Assembly: GCA_035565355.1 (NCBI GenBank)
Contig: DATMSM010000069.1
Span: 1 to 36,421 of the forward strand
From: Ga0074130 sp035565355
GTDB taxonomy: Bacteria > Pseudomonadota > Gammaproteobacteria > Burkholderiales > Rhodocyclaceae
Direction of reading: 5' to 3'
Length of the DNA: 36,421 bases
Position numbers and translations under genes: made by a program. Positions 16,564 through 23,203 of this stretch are shown in pieces. Under the pieces are notes generated by a model that worked only from the letters and a program-made list of their open reading frames with translations, was not told the origin of the DNA and did no database searches. The stretch's first letter is position 1. Every line of letters starts with the position of its first letter.

Positions 16564-16581
16564 GCCGAGATTATACTCGGC
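16564..16581 (-). promoter_or_regulatory. Candidate msbA promoter -10 inside an inverted repeat
   Basis: Reading the minus strand, a perfect TATAAT (16575 to 16570) is flanked by the 6-bp inverted repeat GCCGAG/CTCGGC. It is about 31 bp upstream of the msbA ATG, a sensible distance for a short leader. I could not find a convincing -35 hexamer at 16-18 bp, so either an activator is needed or the match is chance. Confidence 0.35.
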
Positions 16582-16676
16582 CTCCTCCCTCAAGCCTGCT
16601 ACTAGGTCGCGACCGAAAAGTGCCATCTGGAGGATGCTTGTGCCCGGACAGATGCGGGGGCAAACCCAGGTCTGCC

Positions 16677-17795
16677 TTACAGCAGGCTGGCATACAGCGC
16701 CATCAACTTTCCGCTCATGGTATCGATGCCGTAGGGCTCGACAGCCTGCCGCGCCGCAGCGGCCATACGGGCAGCGCTACCTGGCTGCGCCAGCGTCTTG
16801 ATATGGCCGGCCAGCGCCGCCACGTCCAGGGCATCACACACATAGCCGCTTTGGCCCGGAACGATAAGCTCGGCCGCCCCGCATTGATCGCTCAGGATGG
16901 ACGGCAAGCCGCAAGCCAGGGCTTCGAGCACAGCATTCGACAAAGGCTCATAGCGGGTGGGCAACACGAAGACATCCGCGGCGCCATAGAATGGTTTCAC
17001 GTCACGAACACCGCCAGTGAAATGGGCGCGGGCATCCACACCCAAGCGACGTGCAAGCGCCCGATATCGATCGAGATGCTTGTCGGCGCCGACCGCGACC
17101 AACCACGCATCCGGTACCTGCGCAAGTGCTTGCAACAATTGCGTCATGCCCTTGCGCTCGAATCCCGAGCCAACATAAATGAACACTGGCGCATCCGCCG
17201 GAATACCGAGCTCCTTGCGCACCCTGTCGCGATGCTGAGTTTTCAGCTGCGGATTAAACTGATCAAGATCGATGCCGTTGTAGATCACATGCAGTTTGTC
17301 GTCAGGCACGCCGTAATGACGCTGGATATCGTGCTTGACCATCTCTGAAATGCAAATCACCGCCCGCAAACGCGGATCATTCAGCATCTCGCGCTCGGCC
17401 TTCAAGGTATAGCGATGCCATGGGCTCAAGCGGGTCGCCAGGCGTGCCAGGGGCCCTTGTCGGCGTGCGCGTTGCGCCAGCCAAGCAGCATGCACCCCAT
17501 CCCCGGCGCGGAAAATATCGCAACCGGGAATTCGTTCGTGGCTCTGTACAAGGTCGAACTCGCCGTTTGCGACGAGTGCTTGCACGGCTTGTGCAAAACC
17601 GGCGTCACGCGCACGCCGGCCGAGATAAGACGGGTTGCAAATGCGCACATCGCGCTGGATGTCGCTATCCCATGCGCGGGTGATCAGGGTCAGCTGGATT
17701 TCATGCTGCTTTTCCAGCGCCTGTAACGCACGCTCCACAAAACGCTCCGCCCCCCCAAAGGGGTTATAACGCTGCCTAACGATGGCAATCTTCAT
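16677..17795 (-). CDS. waaG: WaaG-like glycosyltransferase family 4 (LPS core)
   Basis: Probable UDP-glucose:LPS glucosyltransferase I-type enzyme of the outer core. It is 372 aa, the length of Escherichia coli WaaG. The start MKIAIVRQRYNPFGGAERFVE and the acceptor-side motifs LVQSHERIPGCDIFRAGDGVH match WaaG closely. The C-terminal GT4 half has FIYVGSGFERKGMTQLL, LPTRYEPLSNAVLEALACG and the EX7E pair. The ATG at 17795 overlaps the waaQ-like stop (ATGA), so the two are coupled. It ends 137 bp before msbA, which seems to have its own promoter. The exact sugar donor is inferred from the family. Confidence 0.86.
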   Translation of the reverse strand: MKIAIVRQRYNPFGGAERFVERALQALEKQHEIQLTLITRAWDSDIQRDVRICNPSYLGRRARDAGFAQAVQALVANGEFDLVQSHERIPGCDIFRAGDGVHAAWLAQRARRQGPLARLATRLSPWHRYTLKAEREMLNDPRLRAVICISEMVKHDIQRHYGVPDDKLHVIYNGIDLDQFNPQLKTQHRDRVRKELGIPADAPVFIYVGSGFERKGMTQLLQALAQVPDAWLVAVGADKHLDRYRALARRLGVDARAHFTGGVRDVKPFYGAADVFVLPTRYEPLSNAVLEALACGLPSILSDQCGAAELIVPGQSGYVCDALDVAALAGHIKTLAQPGSAARMAAAARQAVEPYGIDTMSGKLMALYASLL

Positions 17796-18856
17796 AGCAG
17801 ACGTTGACAGGCGGCGAGCACCCGCTCGAGTGGCAGCGTGGTCAGGCAATCGCTGACCTTGCTGCCGCCGCAGCCATCCTGGCCGCAAGGTCGGCAGGGA
17901 TGGCGATCACTAGTGACAACGAGATGCTGCCCGCCCCAGGGCGCCCACTCCAGCTCGCCCGAAGGGCCGAACAAGGCGACCACCGGCGTGCCCACCGCGG
18001 CCGCGATATGCATGGGTGCCGAATCGACGCCGATAAACAAACGTGCCCGCGCGCTGAGCGCAGCCATTTCGCGCAGACTGAGCCGCCCTGCCAGATCAAC
18101 CCAGTCGGCAGATGAACGTGTGCGTATCTCGTCGATCATGGCGCGTTCGCGGGCATCCGGCGCGCCCGTCATCACGATGCGGTGCCCACCGGCGGCCAGC
18201 GCATCAACCAACTCCGCCATGCGCCCAACCGGCCAGCACTTGAAGAACCAGCGCGATGCCGGATGTAGATGGAGAAAAGGCCCGTTCACGCCATACTCGG
18301 CCAGCAAGTGTTCAAGCCGCGCCTCGGCGTCGGGGCCGGGCACCATGCACAATCGCTTGTCCCCATCCTGCGGATGCAATCCAAGACGGCGCAGCGCATC
18401 GAGGTTTTTCTCCACCGTATGCCGGTTGGCCTGCCGCGGCAGCGAGAACTGATGCGTGAATACGTGTTTCCAGAAGCGTCCCGCGCGCTTGGGCGCGACC
18501 GCCCAGCGCGGCGCCATCAGTCGCGTCATCCAGCCGCCACGCGGATGATCGGTCAGATGGACGACCAGATCGTAACGCCGCTGCCGCAAAGTGCGGATCA
18601 ACTGCCACTCGGCCCTGATGTCTGCAAACCAGCCTTGCTTCTTGCCACGCACGATGCCGTGCAACTGCGCTATGGCGGGATGGCCCTGCAGCATCGGCAG
18701 GGTATCGGCATACACCAGCGCATCGATTTCGCCGTCGGGCATCGCGCTTTTCAGCGTATTGAAGACCGGACTGGTGAGCAGCACATCGCCGTGGTGGCGC
18801 AGCTTTATCACCAGTGCACGCCGGACTTCGGAGAAAGGAATGGCATCAGCAAGCAT
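17792..18856 (-). CDS. waaQ: LPS core heptosyltransferase III-like (WaaQ type)
   Basis: GT9 enzyme expected to add the branching heptose to the inner core. It has RRALVIKLRHHGDVLLTSPVFNTLK, LHLHPASRWFFKCWPVGRMAEL, the sugar-nucleotide motif GVDSAPMHIAAAVGTPVVALFGPSG, and the Cys-rich tail CRPCGQDGCGGSKVSDC, a hallmark of the WaaQ group. Three in-frame ATGs are possible (18889, 18865, 18856). I chose 18856 (MLADAIPFSEV) because homologues begin a few residues before the first strand; none has a clear Shine-Dalgarno. The stop overlaps the waaG-like start. The double-receiver gene ends 19-52 bp upstream, depending on the start. Confidence 0.86.
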   Translation of the reverse strand: MLADAIPFSEVRRALVIKLRHHGDVLLTSPVFNTLKSAMPDGEIDALVYADTLPMLQGHPAIAQLHGIVRGKKQGWFADIRAEWQLIRTLRQRRYDLVVHLTDHPRGGWMTRLMAPRWAVAPKRAGRFWKHVFTHQFSLPRQANRHTVEKNLDALRRLGLHPQDGDKRLCMVPGPDAEARLEHLLAEYGVNGPFLHLHPASRWFFKCWPVGRMAELVDALAAGGHRIVMTGAPDARERAMIDEIRTRSSADWVDLAGRLSLREMAALSARARLFIGVDSAPMHIAAAVGTPVVALFGPSGELEWAPWGGQHLVVTSDRHPCRPCGQDGCGGSKVSDCLTTLPLERVLAACQRLL

Positions 18857-18908
18857 GGCCGCCATTGTGCCAGAGTCAGGCCCGGCCATAGGCCACGACA
18901 GCGTTCAG

Positions 18909-19706
18909 CTAGCGATCCGCCAGCAGCCGTCCCAGCAGATCGCTGACCACACTCGCTTCGAAGGGTTTATCGCAGATGCCCGACACCCCGGCGGCTTGAA
19001 CCGCGGCCAGTCGGCTGCTGTCGGATTCGCTGGTGACCATAAGAATGGGGACATCCTGCTGCCAGCTGTGCGTACGGATATGCTCGACCAGCGCCTGCCC
19101 GTCCATTTCGGGCATGTTGTAGTCGGTCACGACCAGATCGACCATGGTGCCGGCCAGCAATTCGGCGGCGGCACGGCCATTATCGGCTTCGATGAAGTAG
19201 CGGATGCCCAGGTTCTCAAGCATGCGCCGCATGAAGCGGCGCGCGCTGCCACTATCGTCGACGAGCAAGACCTTGAGTTCCTCGGCACGAAAATCGACGG
19301 TGGTCGCATGTTCGATGGAGAGGAAATCCAACGTGGTGTCCAGTACCCGTCGCAGCTGGGCATTGCTGAAAGGCTTGGGCAGGATGCCGCAGATGCCGGC
19401 TTGGCGTACGGGATCCAGCGCTTGCGGGCGCGTCTCGCTGGAGATGAGAATGAAGGGAACACCGGCCAGATCGGTCTCCTCGCGCATGGCCAGCACCAGA
19501 TCCAGGCCCGACATATCAGGCAGGTAGAGCGCGCTGACCACCACCTCGGGGCGGATGTCGCGCATGCACTCCAGCGCGGCTGTACCGGTCTCTGTCGTGC
19601 GCAGACGCTCCATGCCCAGCTCGCGGAAAGCCTTGCTGATGACCTTGGCCTGCATAGCGGACGGTTCAACCACCAGGATGCTCGGATCGGCAAACGCAGT
19701 ACTCAT
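18909..19706 (-). CDS. Double-receiver (REC-REC) response regulator
   Basis: A 265-aa protein made only of two CheY-like receivers with no DNA-binding or enzymatic output domain. The C-terminal receiver is intact (LLVDDSGSARR, phospho-site D195 in VVTDYNMPEMDG, Lys in CDKPFE). The N-terminal one is degenerate: the acidic pair is replaced by E14-P15 (LVVEPSAMQ) and the phospho-Asp position is A59 (VVSALYLPDMSG), although the Lys in LPKPF remains. It should work by protein-protein contact or as a phosphate sink. A strong GGGGAGGA lies 8 nt before the ATG. It lies just upstream of waaQ on the same strand, so it may share its transcript. Chemotaxis-like or c-di-GMP partners are possible; none is proven. 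Confidence 0.85.
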   Translation of the reverse strand: MSTAFADPSILVVEPSAMQAKVISKAFRELGMERLRTTETGTAALECMRDIRPEVVVSALYLPDMSGLDLVLAMREETDLAGVPFILISSETRPQALDPVRQAGICGILPKPFSNAQLRRVLDTTLDFLSIEHATTVDFRAEELKVLLVDDSGSARRFMRRMLENLGIRYFIEADNGRAAAELLAGTMVDLVVTDYNMPEMDGQALVEHIRTHSWQQDVPILMVTSESDSSRLAAVQAAGVSGICDKPFEASVVSDLLGRLLADR

Positions 19707-19756
19707 GAATGAGTCCTCCCCTTCTTCTTGGCCATTGTAGCCGCTTTCATATTTTC

Positions 19757-19777
19757 TGTTTGTAAGCTATACAAACA
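19757..19777. promoter_or_regulatory. Palindrome in a divergent promoter region, candidate operator
   Basis: TGTTTGTA and TACAAACA form a perfect 8-bp inverted repeat with a 5-bp spacer, between the divergent REC-REC and EEP genes. Two weaker inverted repeats lie nearby: TTTCCA/TGGAAA (19798-19815) and CTTATC/GATAAG (19842-19862). The size and symmetry suit a dimeric repressor or activator. No factor is identifiable. Confidence 0.4.
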
Positions 19778-19905
19778 AGCAACACTGAGCGAAAAACTTT
19801 CCACCCTACTGGAAATTGGCCGTCCTGGGCGCCAGTAATCACTTATCGTTTTTTCAGATAAGCATAGGCATGCCATACGGGAATCTCCATGGCATCATTT
19901 CACCC

Positions 19906-20664
19906 ATGACGCTGGCGACCTTGCATATCACTACCTACAACATCCACAAAGGCTTTTCGCAGTTCAATCGCAGCCTCATGGTGCACGAACTGCGCGAGCA
20001 GCTTCGCAGCCTGAATCCGGATCTGGTGTTTCTGCAAGAGGTGCAGGGGCTGCATGAGCGACATGCGCACCGGCACCCGCGCTGGCCCGGTCAGCCACAG
20101 CACGAGTTTCTCGCCGACGATCTCTGGCACAACGCCTACGCCCAGAATGCCGTCTACGACCACGGCCATCACGGCAACGCCATCCTGTCGCGCTTCCCCA
20201 TCCTGGCCAGCCGCAATCAGGACGTCACGCATCTGCGTTTTGAAAAGCGCGGTCTGCTGCATTGCACAGTCCGACCGGAAGGGTGGGAGCAGGATCTGCA
20301 TTGCGTCTGTTCGCACCTGTCCCTGTTTGGTGCCAGTCGCCGCTGGCAGATGGATGCGCTGGCGCGCGATCTGGAGGAGCTGATCCCGGGCGATGCACCC
20401 TTGATCATTGCCGGCGACTTCAACGACTGGCGCAATCAGGCGCATACTCATCTTGCCGAGCGGCTCGGCCTGCGAGAGGCTTTTGCCGGCAACGCGGGGC
20501 GGCCGACGCGCAGCTTTCCTGCCGCGCTGCCGCTGATGCGGCTAGACCGGATCTATGTGCGCGGCTTTACGATCGAGCACACCGAAGTACACAGAGGGCC
20601 GGGCTGGGCGCGCATTTCCGACCACGCCGCGCTTTCGGCCCATCTGCGGCCGCTGCCGGCATGA
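19906..20664 (+). CDS. Endonuclease/exonuclease/phosphatase family protein (YbhP-like)
   Basis: A metal-dependent EEP-fold hydrolase of 252 aa, possibly acting on phospholipid or phosphodiester substrates. Motifs run in order: ITTYNIHKGF (N12), VFLQEVQG (E45), HHGNAILSRFPI, CVCSHLSLFG, IIAGDFNDWR, LDRIYVRGF and ISDHAALSAHL, covering the catalytic Asn, Glu, Asp and His set. I took the ATG at 19906 because homologues start just before the first strand; the frame is open from 19816 and other ATGs exist, without good Shine-Dalgarno sites. Its stop overlaps the clsB start (ATGA). This pair mirrors ybhP-ybhO (clsB) of Escherichia coli, suggesting a joint role in membrane lipids. Confidence 0.86.
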   Translation: MTLATLHITTYNIHKGFSQFNRSLMVHELREQLRSLNPDLVFLQEVQGLHERHAHRHPRWPGQPQHEFLADDLWHNAYAQNAVYDHGHHGNAILSRFPILASRNQDVTHLRFEKRGLLHCTVRPEGWEQDLHCVCSHLSLFGASRRWQMDALARDLEELIPGDAPLIIAGDFNDWRNQAHTHLAERLGLREAFAGNAGRPTRSFPAALPLMRLDRIYVRGFTIEHTEVHRGPGWARISDHAALSAHLRPLPA

Positions 20665-21815
20665 CAGGGATATATCGCAAAGGCAATCACGTCGAGCTGC
20701 TGCGCAACGGTGGTGACTACTTCCCTGCACTGCTCGCCGCCATTCATGCGGCGCAACGTGAAATCCGTCTCGAAACCTATATCTTCGAGGATGACCGTAC
20801 CGGCCGCGCGATTGCCGAAGCCCTGATCGCCGCCGCCCAACGCGGCATCCACGTCTGTGTCGCCGTTGATGGTTTTGGCAGCCTGGCCTTTGGCAACGGA
20901 CTGGGTCAGACGCTACGGGATGGCGGAGTCGAGGTCTATATCTACCGTCCGGAACTGGCGCTCTTCCGCATCAAGCGCAATCGTCTCAGGCGCCTGCACC
21001 GCAAACTCGCCTGCATCGATGGGCGCATCGCTTTCGTCGGCGGCATCAATATCATCGACGACCTCAATCCGCCAACCCTACCGGAGCCGCGCTTTGACTA
21101 TGCGGTGCAGATCGAAGGGCCATTGCTGGCTGATATTCATCGCACCATGCAGCACCTCTGGCTCATCTTGCGCTGGGCCGATCTCGGCAAGCGCTACCGG
21201 CCGGATCGCTCGTCGGCACATGGCGCCAAGAACGCTGGCACCATGGAGGCGGCACTGCTCGTGCGCGACAACCTCCGGCATAGACGCGAAATCGAATACG
21301 CCTATCTCAAGGCCATCATCACGGCACGCGAGGAAATCCTGATCGCCAATGCCTACTTCCTGCCCGGACGCACCTTCCGCCGCGCCTTGCGCAGCGCTAC
21401 GCGGCGCGGCGTCAAGGTGGTCCTCTTGCTCGAAGGGCGCGCCGAATACTGGCTGCAGTACTACGCCACACTGGCGCTCTACGGCAATCTTCTCGATGCC
21501 GGCATACGCATCTTCGAATACCGCAAGAGTTTTCTGCACGCAAAAGTGGCCGTGATCGACGGCAGTTGGGCGACCGTGGGCTCGTCTAATATCGATCCCT
21601 TCAGTCTGCTACTGGCACGCGAAGCAAATGTGGCGGTACGCGACCCGGGCTTTGCGCAGCAGTTACGCGACAGCTTGCAGGACGCCATGGCGAGTGGCGC
21701 GGTCGAGCTCGCCCACATTGGCCATCTGCCACGCTGGCGCCGCGTGCTGGGCTGGTGCGCCTACGGCCTGCTGCGCTTTGTCGCCGGCTTGGCCGGCTTC
21801 GGCAAGGCGCTTTAA
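20661..21815 (+). CDS. clsB: Cardiolipin synthase ClsB-like phospholipase D
   Basis: Makes cardiolipin by phosphatidyl transfer; a peripheral or membrane-bound phospholipase D-superfamily enzyme. It is 384 aa with two HKD motifs: H113-R-K in LHRKLACIDGRIAFVGG and H293-A-K in LHAKVAVIDGSWATVGS, each followed by the expected Asp and Gly/Ser. It lacks N-terminal membrane helices, as in ClsB/YbhO and unlike ClsA. The ATG at 20661 overlaps the EEP gene stop; the frame is open further upstream, but that stretch is the EEP gene in another frame. The C terminus has a hydrophobic segment (AYGLLRFVAGLAGFGKAL). It converges on the CoA-binding gene with 12 bp between them. Confidence 0.9.
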   Translation: MTGIYRKGNHVELLRNGGDYFPALLAAIHAAQREIRLETYIFEDDRTGRAIAEALIAAAQRGIHVCVAVDGFGSLAFGNGLGQTLRDGGVEVYIYRPELALFRIKRNRLRRLHRKLACIDGRIAFVGGINIIDDLNPPTLPEPRFDYAVQIEGPLLADIHRTMQHLWLILRWADLGKRYRPDRSSAHGAKNAGTMEAALLVRDNLRHRREIEYAYLKAIITAREEILIANAYFLPGRTFRRALRSATRRGVKVVLLLEGRAEYWLQYYATLALYGNLLDAGIRIFEYRKSFLHAKVAVIDGSWATVGSSNIDPFSLLLAREANVAVRDPGFAQQLRDSLQDAMASGAVELAHIGHLPRWRRVLGWCAYGLLRFVAGLAGFGKAL

Positions 21816-21827
21816 GCCGCTCTCCGC

Positions 21828-22238
21828 TCAGCGGAACAGGCGCGGATAGTCGATCTTGGGGCAGCGGTCCATCACCACCTCGATGCCCGCAGCCATGGCG
21901 CGCTGCGCCGCTGCCTCATTGACGATGCCTAGTTGCATCCAGACAAATTTCGCCCCGATGGCGATGGCGTCCTCGACCACAGGCGGAATGTCCTCGGCGC
22001 GGCGGAAGCAGTCCACCAGATCAACAGGTTCCGGGATATCGCGCAGCGAGGGATAGCACTTCTCGCCGAGGATTTCGGTCTGCCCCGGATTGACCGGGAT
22101 GACGCGATAACCGAGATCCTGCAGGTACTTGGCGACATAGTGGCCGGGACGCTCGGGTTTGGGCGAGCAGCCCACCACGGCAATGGTGCGCACGGTTTCG
22201 AACAGGCGCTTGAGATCGGTATCGGTTGTGATCAGCAT
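21828..22238 (-). CDS. CoA-binding protein (YccU family)
   Basis: A small Rossmann-fold protein of 136 aa, related to the CoA-binding domain of succinyl-CoA synthetase. Seen motifs are TIAVVGCSPKPERPGHYVAKYLQ, VIPVNPGQTEILGEKCYPSL, VDLVDCFRRAEDIPPVVEDAI and FVWMQLGIVNEAAAQRA. The biological role of the family is not established. The ATG at 22238 lies inside the end of gluQRS (7-base overlap), so translation is coupled to it. The frame is open to 22337, but that part is gluQRS in another frame. Confidence 0.88.
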   Translation of the reverse strand: MLITTDTDLKRLFETVRTIAVVGCSPKPERPGHYVAKYLQDLGYRVIPVNPGQTEILGEKCYPSLRDIPEPVDLVDCFRRAEDIPPVVEDAIAIGAKFVWMQLGIVNEAAAQRAMAAGIEVVMDRCPKIDYPRLFR

Positions 22239-23170
22239 GATGTCTCGGGTAAGGGTAGGTTTTTCTGCCTGGGAATCTTGGCCAGGGACCAGTTGTGCAG
22301 GGCCCATTGCCACAGCTCGGTCAAGCTGCTGTCGCACAGCGCTAGCGGCGGCTGCTGGCCCAGAAAGTGCAGCGCCCGCCAGAGTGCCGGTACCGGTTCG
22401 CTATCGTTGAGCGGATCGGCTAGCGTCTGCTTGGACAGCTTTTCGCCGGCGCCATTCACCACCACCGGCAGATGCGCGTAGTGCGGCGTGGGCACCCCCA
22501 GGCATTGCTGTAGCCAGATCTGGCGCGGCGTGGAATCAAGCAGATCGGCGCCGCGCACGACATGGGTGATCTGCTGCTCGGCATCGTCGAGCACAACCGC
22601 CAGTTGGTAGGCAAACAAGCCATCGGCGCGCAGCAGGACGAAATCACCCACCTCGGTGGCAAGGTTCTGTGTCACCTCACCCTGAACGGCATCATGAAAG
22701 GATATCTGCTGCCGCCCCACGCGCAGCCGCCAAGCACGCGCCTCCTTACCTGCTGGCAAGCCATTGCGGCAAGTCCCCGGATAAATGGGGGCCCCATCGC
22801 TGCCCAGTTGCGCATCCCCGATTTCCTTGCGTGTACAAGCACAGCCGAAAATGCAACTGTCGTTGTGCAGGCGGTTCAAGGCCAACTGATAGTCATGCAC
22901 ACGATCACGCTGGCGCATGATCTCACCGTCGATGCGAAAACCGTAGCAGGCCAGCGTGCGCAGAATCGCCGACTCGTACTCAGGCTTGCAGCGCGGCGCA
23001 TCGACATCTTCGATGCGCACCAGCCATTCGCCCTGCTGCGTCCGTGCCTCCAGATAGCTGCCCAGCGCGGCAATCAGGGAGCCGAAATGCAGGGGGCCGG
23101 TCGGAGAAGGCGCAAAGCGACCACGGTAGGCGATGGAGTCAGGCAGGGACACGGACGATGGGCGATGCAT
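22232..23170 (-). CDS. gluQ: Glutamyl-queuosine tRNA(Asp) synthetase GluQRS
   Basis: Attaches glutamate to queuosine in the anticodon of tRNA-Asp; it is a truncated paralogue of the GluRS catalytic domain. It is 312 aa with no anticodon-binding domain. The HIGH-like motif is in RFAPSPTGPLHFGSL, the KMSKS-like loop is GEKLSKQ, and the zinc site is formed by CIFGCACTRKEIGD and IYPGTCRNG. WLVRIEDVDAPR and VVRGADLLDSTPRQIWL are typical. I chose the ATG at 23170 because the reading frame upstream is short and unlike the family. It overlaps the CoA-binding gene at the 3' end and lies 33 bp after the hybrid kinase gene. Confidence 0.93.
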   Translation of the reverse strand: MHRPSSVSLPDSIAYRGRFAPSPTGPLHFGSLIAALGSYLEARTQQGEWLVRIEDVDAPRCKPEYESAILRTLACYGFRIDGEIMRQRDRVHDYQLALNRLHNDSCIFGCACTRKEIGDAQLGSDGAPIYPGTCRNGLPAGKEARAWRLRVGRQQISFHDAVQGEVTQNLATEVGDFVLLRADGLFAYQLAVVLDDAEQQITHVVRGADLLDSTPRQIWLQQCLGVPTPHYAHLPVVVNGAGEKLSKQTLADPLNDSEPVPALWRALHFLGQQPPLALCDSSLTELWQWALHNWSLAKIPRQKNLPLPETSC

Positions 23171-23203
23171 AAAAGCGCATGATACCTCGCGCACCGGGCC
23201 GGA

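Noticed and set aside
20262..20660. Upstream extension of the clsB reading frame by about 130 codons
   Set aside because: It overlaps the EEP gene in another frame and gives low-quality Arg/Ala-rich sequence; the ATG at 20661 starts the ClsB homology.
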